Shown here one piece after another: positions 9,006-18,274 of a DNA stretch of 64,000 nt. Made by a program: the position numbers and the translations under genes. The stretch is taken from the NCBI RefSeq assembly GCF_900109925.1, contig NZ_FOBW01000002.1, positions 186,001 through 250,000 on the forward strand, given 5' to 3'. Within the stretch, counting starts at the first letter, position 1, and every line of letters starts with the position of its first letter. The notes beneath the pieces were generated by a model. It saw only the letters and a program-made list of their open reading frames with translations. It had not been told where the DNA came from and made no database searches. Origin of the DNA: Mesobacillus persicus. Lineage in GTDB: Bacteria > Bacillota > Bacilli > Bacillales > Cytobacillaceae.

Positions 9006-9998
9006 TTACACCTCTTTTAAAGCAAGTCCCAAAGCTAGATAATGCGAGGATGGCAATGGTCTATTTTTTTCGGTTGAAATGTTACTAGAATCGAGAATCT
9101 CAATTGGGAAATCAAACTGCTTTTGCAATTCCCCCAGAATCGTATCTAAAAATGGATGATCACCCGTCAGAAGAATTTTCGTCAATTCATTTTTCCCTTG
9201 ATTAAGAGAAAACTGATAGAAGTCAATCATCATATTAATTTCTTTTGTTACCTCTTCAAACTGGAGAACCAACTCTTGCATATCACCTTTGTAGGTCAAT
9301 TGCTGGAACCCCGTACGACCAACGGTTGTCTCCCATTGTTTATGATCAAACGGAAGATCTTGATGCCGGGTGAAGAACGGAATTTCATTTTCAAAAATAC
9401 TCATATTCACATGATCTAGATCAAATTGAATAATTAATAGGTTCTCGTTTGAAGACTTCTTAGCTAAGTGATGATAGAGCCGGTAAAGCGCAAGCGAAGA
9501 TAAATCAGCAGCCACTGGCTTTAACTTTACACTTGAAAAAAGTTCAGAATACGCCATTACGTGCTCCCGATGGGCAGCAAATAACAGAATCTCACGCTTT
9601 TCGTCTTGCTCCGGAAGAACAATATAATCGAAAATAGGATCTTCAAATGGAAGATGGATGGTATCGCCAATCTCCATGTACAGATACCCTTGTATTTCAT
9701 CTATACTAAGATCTGCAGGAACTGGTAGCTTCCGAATCGTAACCGATGGATCCGGAACAAGAAACCGTACCTTGCGTCGCTTAATTTTCCAAACATCAAT
9801 ACATTCCTCAAGAATGATTGCTAGTGTTTCTCGGTCAACGATTTTTCCTTCGTTCACAATTCCAGTTGGTAAATACCGCTCCCCCCATCTTAATGGAGTC
9901 GGTTCATCACCACTCTTTAATTCGATATAACGAATACAATGGTCATTCACCACGATATCAACCGGTCGGTTATTGAACAAAAAGAGGGTTGATGCCAT
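9006..9998 (-). CDS. pilM: Type IV pilus assembly actin-like ATPase PilM
   Basis: A 330-residue cytoplasmic protein of the PilM/FtsA-like fold that binds the PilN N-terminal peptide and scaffolds the assembly ATPase. Recognisable parts are the early beta strands VDIVVNDHCIRYIELKSG, the segment RRKVRFLVPDPSVTIRKLPVPADLS (PilM family: fire-like, rises to KxxxP), and KPVAADLSSLALYRL. Sequence is divergent from proteobacterial PilM; the pilMNO order supports the call. Confidence 0.87.
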   Translation of the reverse strand: MASTLFLFNNRPVDIVVNDHCIRYIELKSGDEPTPLRWGERYLPTGIVNEGKIVDRETLAIILEECIDVWKIKRRKVRFLVPDPSVTIRKLPVPADLSIDEIQGYLYMEIGDTIHLPFEDPIFDYIVLPEQDEKREILLFAAHREHVMAYSELFSSVKLKPVAADLSSLALYRLYHHLAKKSSNENLLIIQFDLDHVNMSIFENEIPFFTRHQDLPFDHKQWETTVGRTGFQQLTYKGDMQELVLQFEEVTKEINMMIDFYQFSLNQGKNELTKILLTGDHPFLDTILGELQKQFDFPIEILDSSNISTEKNRPLPSSHYLALGLALKEV

Positions 9999-10015
9999 TT
10001 GTTTACCCCCTCCAA

Positions 10016-10762
10016 TTAACTGTAGAATAAATTAAGATAGGTAGAAATGAGTGTATCACCAAAATAGTAGGCTACTAGTGTTCCAGCAGCAATAAACGGA
10101 CCAAAAGGAATCGGCTTCCCCTTTTTTACAACTCCGATTGCCATTAAAATCAGACCAACCACAGCACCTAATAGAGTTGAAAAGAAAAAAGATAATAATA
10201 GTGTTTTCGTACCAGCGACAAAGCCAATGACGGCAAACAACTTTATATCACCGCCACCCATACCGCCCTTACTAATGAGGGTAATCACGAGCAAAAGGAC
10301 AAAGCCAATCGCTGCCCCTAAGAGAGAATCCCACCAAGGAGTCAATGGAATAAAAATCCGTTCCAATAAAAAAAGCCCTGCAAAAAACAACAACACTTTA
10401 TCAGGGATAATCATATAAGCTAAATCGGATACAAAAATAATAATAAATAAAGATATTAGTGTTAGTGCGATAATCAGTTCATAGTTCCAACCGACAACAA
10501 GTGGCGCTGTCGCAAACAGCACACCTGTCAAAAACTCAATACTTGGATAAATAGGAGAAATCCGCGACTGACAGCCGCGGCATTTTCCCTTTTGCAAGAA
10601 ATATGATAGAACCGGTATAAGTTCCCAAGCTCTTAGTTTGTGACCACAAGTTGGGCAGGAAGAACCAGGATAAACGATTGATTTTCCTGCAGGGATTCGG
10701 AGACCGACTACGATGTAGAAGGAGCCTAATATCACACCATATAAAAATAAAGCACTTAACAT
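10016..10762 (-). CDS. pilD: Prepilin peptidase / N-methyltransferase (PilD/ComC)
   Basis: An eight-segment membrane aspartyl protease of 248 residues that removes prepilin leader peptides and methylates the new N-terminus. The N-terminal part carries the two CxxC pairs (CPTC, CRGC) of the methyltransferase domain. The two catalytic aspartates are in VSDLAYMIIPD and in the GGGDIKL motif. No strong ribosome site is visible before the ATG, which lies 14 bases after the pilin stop, so translation may be coupled. It occupies the position of B. subtilis comC, so it probably serves both the pilus and any competence pseudopilus. Confidence 0.95.
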   Translation of the reverse strand: MLSALFLYGVILGSFYIVVGLRIPAGKSIVYPGSSCPTCGHKLRAWELIPVLSYFLQKGKCRGCQSRISPIYPSIEFLTGVLFATAPLVVGWNYELIIALTLISLFIIIFVSDLAYMIIPDKVLLFFAGLFLLERIFIPLTPWWDSLLGAAIGFVLLLVITLISKGGMGGGDIKLFAVIGFVAGTKTLLLSFFFSTLLGAVVGLILMAIGVVKKGKPIPFGPFIAAGTLVAYYFGDTLISTYLNLFYS

Positions 10763-10776
10763 ATTTTAATTAGCCA

Positions 10777-11199
10777 TTAATATGCTAGTAACTCAGTTTC
10801 TGTAGCAGGAGTAGTCTTGTCACCAACTAGTGTTTCTGAATCATGACTAGCCACTTCGTACGTGTATTTTCCAGTTGTTGTATCTTTTTTCACATTAACT
10901 GTAAAACCTGATGCTGCATTATCTAAGTAAGCAGATAGATCAGTGTCACTTAGCACCATAATACCTGGCTTTGTGGCATCCGTGACTTTATGTTGATGTG
11001 CAGACATATACATTTTTGCAGAGTTAACAATTTGAATACCTTCAGAAACTTTCGCATCTTTTTCAGTTTTGTTAATTATACCCCCAATTGCAGGTACAGC
11101 AATAGCAGCAATAATACCTAAAATTACAATAACTGCTAATAGTTCGATTAGCGTTAAACCCTTCTGATTTTTAAGATGATTTTTTACCATTTTTAACAT
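10777..11199 (-). CDS. Major type IV pilin (ComGC-like prepilin)
   Basis: A 140-residue class III-signal prepilin. A short basic leader (MLKMVKNHLKNQKG) is followed by the cleavage site G|LTLIELLAVIVILGIIAAIAVPA, with Glu at mature position 5, and the hydrophobic helix. The globular part carries TEKDAKVSEGIQIVNSAKMYM and a Thr-rich C-terminus with no cysteines. It has its own upstream promoter-like region and a GGGAGAG ribosome site, as expected for an abundant pilin. I call it the major pilin from size and position; ComGC-type pseudopilins look similar. Confidence 0.9.
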   Translation of the reverse strand: MLKMVKNHLKNQKGLTLIELLAVIVILGIIAAIAVPAIGGIINKTEKDAKVSEGIQIVNSAKMYMSAHQHKVTDATKPGIMVLSDTDLSAYLDNAASGFTVNVKKDTTTGKYTYEVASHDSETLVGDKTTPATETELLAY

Positions 11200-11234
11200 T
11201 TTTTTCTCTCCCTTTTAAAAGTATTTTTTTGTAC

Positions 11235-11250
11235 GTTCAATATATTGAAC
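11235..11250. promoter_or_regulatory. 16-bp perfect palindrome in pilin leader region
   Basis: GTTCAATATATTGAAC is a perfect dyad 36-51 bases upstream of the pilin start, just downstream of a TATAAT-like -10 (11259-11264, minus strand). It could be a regulator binding site or an mRNA hairpin. A TTGACA at 11276-11281 lies only 11 bp from that -10, so the exact promoter is uncertain. Confidence 0.4.
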
Positions 11251-11315
11251 TTAGTTCTATTATACTATGAGTAATTGTCAAATAAAAAGCATATTTTACA
11301 AAATCCAACAAATTC

Positions 11316-12521
11316 CTAACCAATATGATTGAACATATCGAACATGGGCACCATTATAGCCAATACAATAACGCCAACGATTCCTGCTAAGAATACTATC
11401 ATCAATGGCTCTATCAAGGACTTTAGCTTATCAGTACTATTGTCGACCTCTTTTTCATAGAATTCAGCTACTTTTGAAAGCATCGCATCTAAAGACCCGG
11501 TTTCTTCTCCAATAGAAATCATTTGCGTTGTCAAGGGAGGAAAGGCCCAATGTTCCATCATAGGCCCTGTTAAAGACCGTCCACGCGATAATTCTTCTCG
11601 TGAATACCTAATCACACGTGAAATCACTTCATTTTCAACAACATTTTCAACAATTAAAAGGGCCTGTAAAATTGGCACACCTGAGGAAAATAATGAACTT
11701 AATGTTCTTGTCATTCTCGCCAAGGCAGCTTTTTGAAGCATTTTCCCAAATAACGGGAGCTTCAGTTTTATTAAATCCATGTGATACTTTGTGCGTTTAT
11801 CGTTATTTAACAACTTTATGCCAACAATGATACCAATTACTAATAATAAGATTAGCCACCAATATGCTTGAGTGAATTCACTAGAGTCTAAGACAAATTG
11901 GGTTATTGCTGGTAATTCAGCTCCAAAATCTTCAAACATCCCAACAAATGTTGGAACAACAGATACAAGCAAAAAGATTATAACAGAAATTGCAATCACC
12001 CCAACAACAACAGGGTATGCCATTGCTGACTGTATTTTTTGTCTAGTATGATGCTGTTTCTCAAAATGCTCAGCTAGTCTTTCTAATGTCTCCTCCATAT
12101 TCCCGCCAGCTTCACCAGCACGAACCATATTAATAAACATTGGTTCAAAAATCTTTTTATGCTTCTCGGCTGCATCTGAAAAGGGTTGACCCTGTCGTAA
12201 CTCGTTTTCAATATCTTTCAAGGCAGCTGATAGTTTTTTACTATCTGTTTGCATCGCAAGGATATTTGTAGCATCAACAATTGTAACCCCAGCTTTAATT
12301 AAAGTTGAAAATTGCCGCAAATAAATAACGATGTCCTGGAGCTTGACAGGATTGCCAATCGCCAAATCTTTCGTCATTATCGTTTCCGCAATTTCCTTTA
12401 TCTCGACAACCTTAATACCATCACCACGAAGCTGTAAAATCGCCTCTCTTTTTGAGGATGCATTAATTACTCCGGATTTTTTCCCTTTACGAGTCCGGCC
12501 CGAATATTTAAACCTTGCCAT
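11316..12521 (-). CDS. pilC: Type IV pilus platform protein PilC (GspF family)
   Basis: A 401-residue polytopic inner-membrane protein with two GspF domains. A short N-terminal stretch (ARFKYSGRTRKGKKSGVI) is followed by the first helical domain (QDIVIYLRQFSTLIKAGV), a transmembrane pair (about 170-240), the second domain (MTRTLSSLFSSGVPILQALLIVENVV) and a C-terminal membrane helix. PilC is the rotating platform acted on by PilB and PilT. It lies immediately after pilT, by one base. Confidence 0.95.
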   Translation of the reverse strand: MARFKYSGRTRKGKKSGVINASSKREAILQLRGDGIKVVEIKEIAETIMTKDLAIGNPVKLQDIVIYLRQFSTLIKAGVTIVDATNILAMQTDSKKLSAALKDIENELRQGQPFSDAAEKHKKIFEPMFINMVRAGEAGGNMEETLERLAEHFEKQHHTRQKIQSAMAYPVVVGVIAISVIIFLLVSVVPTFVGMFEDFGAELPAITQFVLDSSEFTQAYWWLILLLVIGIIVGIKLLNNDKRTKYHMDLIKLKLPLFGKMLQKAALARMTRTLSSLFSSGVPILQALLIVENVVENEVISRVIRYSREELSRGRSLTGPMMEHWAFPPLTTQMISIGEETGSLDAMLSKVAEFYEKEVDNSTDKLKSLIEPLMIVFLAGIVGVIVLAIMVPMFDMFNHIG

Positions 12522-12522
12522 A

Positions 12523-13563
12523 TTAGCTCACCGACTCTTTTAAGAATGGTTGGCCTGCTTCTTTTGATATAACTCCTGTTTGAATTAACTCTTTAATGCT
12601 TGTTTCAAGCGTGATCATTCCCTGATTTCTTGAAGTTTGGATCACTGTTTCAATTTGGTGAATTTTATCATTACGAATTAGGTTGGCAATCGCTGCATTA
12701 TTCATCATAATCTCCGTTGCGGCCCGACGCCCAGAATTATCAATCGTTTTAAACAAACGTTGTGAAATTATTGCTAATAAAACACCTGCCAACTGGGTCC
12801 TAATCTGCGGCTGCTGACCTGGGTCAAAAACGTCGATGATACGTTCAACTGATGCAGGTGCACTTTGAGTATGAAGGGTACCGAAAACCAAGTGCCCCGT
12901 TTCAGCTGCTGTTATCGCCGTTTGAATCGTTTCAAGGTCACGCATCTCCCCAACGAGAATGGCATCAGGATCCTGACGCAACGCAGCTCTTAATGCATTG
13001 GCGAAGCTTTTTGTATCTGCACCAATTTCACGTTGGTCAATGATACAATTCCCGTGTTTATGCAAGTACTCAATCGGGTCCTCTAGAGTGATGATATGCT
13101 TGCGCATATTCGCATTCATATAACCGATCATTGATGCTAGAGTCGTAGATTTCCCACTACCTGTTGGTCCGGTTACTAACACAAGCCCCTGCGGCTTTTC
13201 AGTAATATGCTTCAAAACTGCTGGCATTTTTAAATCATCAATCGAAGGAATACTGGTTGAAATAATCCGGATGGCAATCGCAACAACCGCACGTTGCATG
13301 AAAGCATTGACCCGGAATCTAGATACTCCTGGGATAGAATAACTAAGGTCAATTTCTCCGGTGTCCTTAAAATCGTCCCATTTATCCTCGGGAATGATAG
13401 ATTTTGCTAACCCTTCCGTATCGTCTGCCATCAGTACTTCTTTCCCATACCTTTTCAACTCTCCATGAATACGAAACATCGGCGGGACACCGACTGTTAT
13501 ATGAATATCAGATGCCTTCAACTCATGCGCTGCTCTTAAAATTCGATCGATTCTCTCTCTCAA
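12523..13563 (-). CDS. pilT: Pilus retraction ATPase PilT
   Basis: A 346-residue hexameric AAA-like ATPase. Motifs are KASDIHITVGVPP near the N-terminus, Walker A GPTGSGKST (132-140), the Asp box, the Walker B region (DPDAILVGEMRD) and the HTQSAPASVERIIDVF histidine box. PilT-specific AIRL-like features are replaced by a more divergent C-terminal region (TLETSIKELIQTGVIS). Presence of PilT indicates a retractile pilus, not only a ComG pseudopilus, which has no PilT. Confidence 0.95.
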   Translation of the reverse strand: MRERIDRILRAAHELKASDIHITVGVPPMFRIHGELKRYGKEVLMADDTEGLAKSIIPEDKWDDFKDTGEIDLSYSIPGVSRFRVNAFMQRAVVAIAIRIISTSIPSIDDLKMPAVLKHITEKPQGLVLVTGPTGSGKSTTLASMIGYMNANMRKHIITLEDPIEYLHKHGNCIIDQREIGADTKSFANALRAALRQDPDAILVGEMRDLETIQTAITAAETGHLVFGTLHTQSAPASVERIIDVFDPGQQPQIRTQLAGVLLAIISQRLFKTIDNSGRRAATEIMMNNAAIANLIRNDKIHQIETVIQTSRNQGMITLETSIKELIQTGVISKEAGQPFLKESVS

Positions 13564-13575
13564 TTTTTTACACCT

Positions 13576-15243
13576 CTACTCAGGAATGGCAACACGTAGT
13601 ACTTCTTCCGTCGTTGTCATCCCTTGTTTTACTTTTAATAATCCGTCATCAACAAGGAAAATCGTTTTATTTTGGACGGCCACTTGTCTAAGCTTCGAAA
13701 CAGATTCCCCGTTCATGACCAAACGTCTAATTTCATCATCAACAACAACCACTTCTTGAATCGCCACCCGGCCTTTATAGCCAGACATATTACAGGAAGC
13801 ACAGCCTTTGCCTCTCATGATTCTCTCAATCTTCAAGCCTCTTTTCGCAAACATTTCAAGTTCACGGTTTGAAGGCTCATGAGCTTCAGCACAATCTCGG
13901 CAAACCTTCCTAACTAGACGCTGGGCGACAACACCCGTGAGTGCCGTAGCTACTAGGAATGGTTCCACTCCCATATCTATCAAGCGGTTAATACTACTTA
14001 TCGCGTCATTGGTATGCAGTGTGCTTAAAACAAGATGTCCAGTAAGTGAGGCACGAACAGCAGTCTCAGCTGTTTCACGGTCACGTATTTCCCCGACCAT
14101 AACAATATCAGGGTCTTGTCTTAAAATTGCTCGAAGCCCGGCTGCAAAGGTCATTCCTACATTTGAATTTACTTGAATCTGACTAATCCCCTCAAGTCGA
14201 TACTCAACAGGATCTTCAACGGTAATAATGTTGACACTTTCATTGTTCATCTTATTAAGTGCAGCGTAGAGGGTCGAGGATTTCCCCGAACCCGTTGGAC
14301 CTGTTATAAGCACAATCCCATTGGGTTTTTCAATTAGTTGTTTAAAGCGAGCAAGATTGACCTTATTGAAGCTTAGCTTTTCAATATCTGTTAAACTACT
14401 AGATAGATCGAGGATACGCATAACGACTTTCTCGCCATAAACCGTTGGCAAAGTAGAAACACGTAGATCAATCGGGTAGTATTCGACATTTACTTTGATT
14501 CTACCATCCTGCGGCACACGATGCTCCGTGATATCAAGATTGGCTAGGATCTTGATCCTCGCCGTTAAAACACTTTGCATATTCTTCGGCAAGGTCCTTT
14601 CTACCCTCAAAATACCGTCCACGCGGTAACGCACAACGACTTTTGTTTCCTGAGGATCGACATGAATATCACTAGCCTTTTGGGTCACGGCGCTTAAAAG
14701 AATCTGGTTTACTAGTTTAACAATCGGAGAAGATTCATCCGTTAAGCTCTCCTCTTGATTGGAATCACCGTTTTTCGGCTTCTCCATCATCTCCTCAAAA
14801 TCTTCATCGACATCATAAAACTTATTAATCGTCCGGACAATATCATCTCTAGTTGCGATAACTTTTTCGATTTGAAAGCCAGTCGATAAGCGTAAATCAT
14901 CAATCGCAAAGAAATCCATCGGATCGGCCATAGCAACAAGAAGCTTATCTCCATCTTTCCTTAAGGGAACAACAAGATTCCGGCTTGCTGTGTCTCTTGA
15001 AATAAGGGAGAAGAGGTTTGTTTCAAAGGGATATCCGTATAAACTGATATGGGGAACCCCAAGCTGAACCTCAAGTACCTCTATGAGCTGCTGTTCAGTT
15101 ATTAATCCTTTTTGTAATAGCGCATCGCCTAGCTTTTGATTAGGTAATTTATCTTGCAAAGCCATTTGAAGCTGTTCTTCTGTAATTAATCCTGCTTCAA
15201 CAATCAAATCACCGAGTCGTTTTCTAGTTTGCTTTTGCTTCAT
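13576..15243 (-). CDS. pilB: Pilus assembly ATPase PilB
   Basis: A 555-residue extension ATPase of the GspE/PilB family. Residues about 5-150 form an MshEN-type domain (RLGDLIVEAGLITEEQL; a comparable KLGDALLQKGLITEQQL repeat), a type known to bind c-di-GMP in other PilB/MshE proteins. The ATPase domain has Walker A GPTGSGKS (315-322) and a tetracysteine zinc motif (CRDC ... CASC, about 445-490). The MshEN match suggests nucleotide second-messenger control, which is inference. It follows the VanW/G5 gene. Confidence 0.95.
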   Translation of the reverse strand: MKQKQTRKRLGDLIVEAGLITEEQLQMALQDKLPNQKLGDALLQKGLITEQQLIEVLEVQLGVPHISLYGYPFETNLFSLISRDTASRNLVVPLRKDGDKLLVAMADPMDFFAIDDLRLSTGFQIEKVIATRDDIVRTINKFYDVDEDFEEMMEKPKNGDSNQEESLTDESSPIVKLVNQILLSAVTQKASDIHVDPQETKVVVRYRVDGILRVERTLPKNMQSVLTARIKILANLDITEHRVPQDGRIKVNVEYYPIDLRVSTLPTVYGEKVVMRILDLSSSLTDIEKLSFNKVNLARFKQLIEKPNGIVLITGPTGSGKSSTLYAALNKMNNESVNIITVEDPVEYRLEGISQIQVNSNVGMTFAAGLRAILRQDPDIVMVGEIRDRETAETAVRASLTGHLVLSTLHTNDAISSINRLIDMGVEPFLVATALTGVVAQRLVRKVCRDCAEAHEPSNRELEMFAKRGLKIERIMRGKGCASCNMSGYKGRVAIQEVVVVDDEIRRLVMNGESVSKLRQVAVQNKTIFLVDDGLLKVKQGMTTTEEVLRVAIPE

Positions 15244-15266
15244 ACAGAATCACCGCTTCATTCTGA

Positions 15267-16577
15267 TTATTTTTCCGTTTCGTTTGGTTTCCCATAAATG
15301 ATTTTCCCATCAGATGTTTCATCTTTAAGGGAAGTAGTATCCTCAACTGATTCAGTTTGGGAAGCTGAATCAGTTGTCGTTTCCGTTCCTGCTCCGTCAT
15401 CTCCCGTTGAGGTTCCGGTTGTAGTTGATGATTTTAGACCATGAACTTCAATTCGCTCAACAGGCGCGTAAAAATCTTCAGAAATGAATTCTTCAGATAA
15501 AAATTCATCGTTTTCACCGTATACCTTTCTGATAACATTCGTTAACAAACCATTTCGACCCACTTCCTTCACAGTTTTTTGCGATGGATGAAGCTGGGGA
15601 CTATATTGAATGATGGTCTTCGGATCAAATTCCTGTTTTCCGGTTTGTTCAACCACATATTTATAGAGCAGAGAACTTCCCTTTAATTGTACGGTCAGAG
15701 TAGGATACACCCACTTCAATTCAATCGTGTACTCCGACTTATTCGGATTGGTAAATGCCAAATCTAGATTATTCTTTTGATTTATTTTTGCTTCAAATCC
15801 TAATTCGATATAGTTTGGAAGCTGCTGTCCAATATGTCTTTGTATAACTACAAAATTAGTCGGCAAAACAGTTTTATATATGGCCGTTGCAATCATACTT
15901 TTATTTGCTGCCGGCATAGAGGTCAGCTTGTTTTCTTCAATTGTTTTTAAGAAAGAAAACTGTGATTCAGCTGGAATCGTAATTGGTGATAACGCAGCTA
16001 CCCAATCCATCATTGCGACACTAACCTCTTCAAATTCCAAAATCGTTTCACTAATCACAACGGAAGAATCATCAGTTGCCAGGAGTTTACCAACCGCTAT
16101 ATGATGTTCTCCTGATTTCAAAAGATGAGCATAAGAAAGAAGTTCGTTATTAACTTTAGTAAGTTCTTCTTCACCAATGGCTAATTTCGAAGAAAGTTGT
16201 TGCAACATAGCCTTCAATTCCTGTGAAGGAATTGAAACTATCATTGGGTTTGCTTGCCCACTTTGAGCAGCAACTACTGATTCTTGCACATCAATCTCAA
16301 ATATATCTAAATTCACTTGTATTGTTTTCTCTTTGTACATCAGATTAAGTATTGTTCCGTTCTGCCAACTTTGCAAATCATCTGTGACCGACGAAAGTGC
16401 CTCATTTCTCGTTTTACCAGAAACATCAACAGAACCAATACTTGTGCCAGGTAAGAACATGTCATCTTCACTCGTCATTGCATTGTATGTCATAGCCCCA
16501 AAATGAGAGAAACTATAAATAAATAGGGTACTGACTAGTAATACAACGAACAATTTAATTCCTTGTTGCTTCTTCAC
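15267..16577 (-). CDS. VanW-like protein with G5 domain, in pilus operon
   Basis: A 436-residue protein with an N-terminal signal-anchor helix (IKLFVVLLVSTLFIYSFSHFG), a peptidoglycan-binding-4-like region (GSVDVSGKTRNEALSSV), a degenerate VanW-type segment (SQFSFLKTIEENKLT ... IATAIYKTVLPTNFVVIQRHIGQQLPNYIELGFEA), a G5-like domain (QKTVKEVGRNGLLTNVIRKVYGENDE) and a Ser/Thr/Asp-rich tail. Such proteins act at the cell wall. In this locus it could help the pilus pass through or anchor in peptidoglycan, which is inference from position. Conserved VanW motifs are weak here. Confidence 0.72.
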   Translation of the reverse strand: MKKQQGIKLFVVLLVSTLFIYSFSHFGAMTYNAMTSEDDMFLPGTSIGSVDVSGKTRNEALSSVTDDLQSWQNGTILNLMYKEKTIQVNLDIFEIDVQESVVAAQSGQANPMIVSIPSQELKAMLQQLSSKLAIGEEELTKVNNELLSYAHLLKSGEHHIAVGKLLATDDSSVVISETILEFEEVSVAMMDWVAALSPITIPAESQFSFLKTIEENKLTSMPAANKSMIATAIYKTVLPTNFVVIQRHIGQQLPNYIELGFEAKINQKNNLDLAFTNPNKSEYTIELKWVYPTLTVQLKGSSLLYKYVVEQTGKQEFDPKTIIQYSPQLHPSQKTVKEVGRNGLLTNVIRKVYGENDEFLSEEFISEDFYAPVERIEVHGLKSSTTTGTSTGDDGAGTETTTDSASQTESVEDTTSLKDETSDGKIIYGKPNETEK

Positions 16578-16685
16578 CTATGTTTCCTCCCAGACAAGCG
16601 GTCTATCCTTATATTAAGCTCTTTTATTTTAGTAGAATCTATGTTAAAAAAACATCGGGAATAAAAGGGAATATAAGACTGCCGA

Positions 16686-17531
16686 TTATTTAATATCTGC
16701 TAATTCTTTTTTCTCCTCGATAACTTCTAGTTCATCGTCATCTTCAAGTAGACTATTCCAAAATTCCTCGTCCGAATCAGTAGTTTCCGTTGAGTCGCCC
16801 TTACTAATTGTGAAATCATCAAAGTCTAACTCCTCGAGGTCATCTAAATCACTCAGACTGTTAAGGGTATTTCCAGCTTCAATATCAGGCTCACCCAGTT
16901 CTGAATCGCTCGATACTGGTAATTTATCTTTATCTTCATCTTCACCTTCACCTTCAACGACCAGCATCTCTTCCACATCTCCAAGGTAAGCATGATCTGA
17001 TGACTGTGTTGCTACATCAATCTGTTGCTCTTCTGTAACTGCTACCTCAGTAAATGTGGTGAGCCCTAACTCTGTAAAATCTGTATTTTCTTCAACTTCT
17101 TGACTAGTGATAAGCGCGTTAGTCCGAGGTTTACCCGCATTTCTCATTGCTTTTTCTAATAATCCCTCTTCCTCTTGATAGAAACCTTCCTTGTAGTCAG
17201 AAGTAGCAATATGGTTATATACATTCGGAATATCGCCAAGTACTTGTACACTAGATTCTTCCGAAAGCTCAAATTCATCTTCTTCTGTTACTGGATCTAC
17301 CACTGGTATTTTCCCAGTTAAAAGATAACTGGAAACCCCAATTAGTAAAACAACGATTAAAATTGTTTGCCACAATGGCATGATTGGTGTAGCGAATAAT
17401 CCCAACAAAGCAATAACTGATGCCGCCAATAATAACACTAATTTTCCATGAAAGGAAAACCCAAGTGGCAAAAAGTACATCACTGGAATCAAGATTACTA
17501 AGGCGATGCTAGCAAATATTAAACTCTCCAC
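16686..17531 (-). CDS. Unknown membrane protein with long acidic cytoplasmic tail
   Basis: A 281-residue protein starting at a GTG with GGGGTGTAGGA upstream. Residues 1-75 hold three hydrophobic segments (SLIFASIALVILIPVMYFL; LVLLLAASVIALLGLFATP; WQTILIVVLLIGVSSYLL). The remaining roughly 200 residues are strongly acidic and probably disordered (EDEDKD, LSDLDDLEELDFDD, LLEDDDELEVIEEKKEL), with no domain I recognise. It is the first gene of the minus-strand pilus operon, divergent from the minor prepilins. Function unknown; association with pilus assembly is inferred from place alone. Confidence 0.75.
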   Translation of the reverse strand: MESLIFASIALVILIPVMYFLPLGFSFHGKLVLLLAASVIALLGLFATPIMPLWQTILIVVLLIGVSSYLLTGKIPVVDPVTEEDEFELSEESSVQVLGDIPNVYNHIATSDYKEGFYQEEEGLLEKAMRNAGKPRTNALITSQEVEENTDFTELGLTTFTEVAVTEEQQIDVATQSSDHAYLGDVEEMLVVEGEGEDEDKDKLPVSSDSELGEPDIEAGNTLNSLSDLDDLEELDFDDFTISKGDSTETTDSDEEFWNSLLEDDDELEVIEEKKELADIK

Positions 17532-17785
17532 TCCTACACCCCTAACAAAATTTTATATATTTCTACTTAATACTATTATATTTAACAAAATTAGACATCC
17601 TATTTACTTATTGTATAATAGCGAATTCTATTTTTAAAGAAAATTTAATACTAAAGTAATGGTAAATCTGCTCTATAATTGGAAAAACTTCTTTAAACTT
17701 GCGTTGATAGGAGGCTATTTATTGATATAATTCATGATATGATAGATAACAATATAGTGAAGATTACCCGGAAGGGATGGAATAT

Positions 17786-18271
17786 ATGAAACAAATCAGT
17801 AATGAAAAAGGTGTGACATTACTAGAAGTTGTGCTAGCCATGGCGATTCTATCAATTATTCTTATTTCGTTTCTAAATATTTTCCCTCAGATGGGAATGA
17901 TGAACAATTTTAACGAAGAGAAAACACAAGGTATAAATACTGCAAAAGAGTTGCTAGTTGAATGGCAAAATTACCCAGAGATGGCGAACTTTCCTAGTAA
18001 TTCTATTAAAGCTGATATTGAAGTGGACCAAGCAAATTTCTCTAAGATAGGGGAATATAAAGATCATCATGAAGGTGACTATTATTTTTTTGAATATGAT
18101 CATGAAGTCTCACCAAGTAATACAAAGTATGCTGTAAAAGTTAGAATCCTTGTTGATGAGGAAGTTGACTCAGAACAGACAAAGGCCCATCGGATCTATA
18201 TAGAGCTCTTAAACAAGGATAGAGGAACTAAGGTCAGTGAGACGTATGGATATATTTTAAGTGACAAATAG
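17786..18271 (+). CDS. Minor prepilin, PilV/ComGD-like
   Basis: A 161-residue prepilin from the ATG at 17786, preferred over 17777 because GGAAGG sits at normal spacing to the second ATG. The leader MKQISNEKG precedes V-T-L-L-E-V and a hydrophobic helix (VVLAMAILSIILISFLNIF), so the cleavage is after Gly9 with Glu at position 5. The C-terminal part (KYAVKVRILVDEEVDSEQT, IYIELLNKDRG) looks like a small beta-rich pilin head. First of three plus-strand pilin-like genes. Confidence 0.85.
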   Translation: MKQISNEKGVTLLEVVLAMAILSIILISFLNIFPQMGMMNNFNEEKTQGINTAKELLVEWQNYPEMANFPSNSIKADIEVDQANFSKIGEYKDHHEGDYYFFEYDHEVSPSNTKYAVKVRILVDEEVDSEQTKAHRIYIELLNKDRGTKVSETYGYILSDK

Positions 18272-18274
18272 GAG

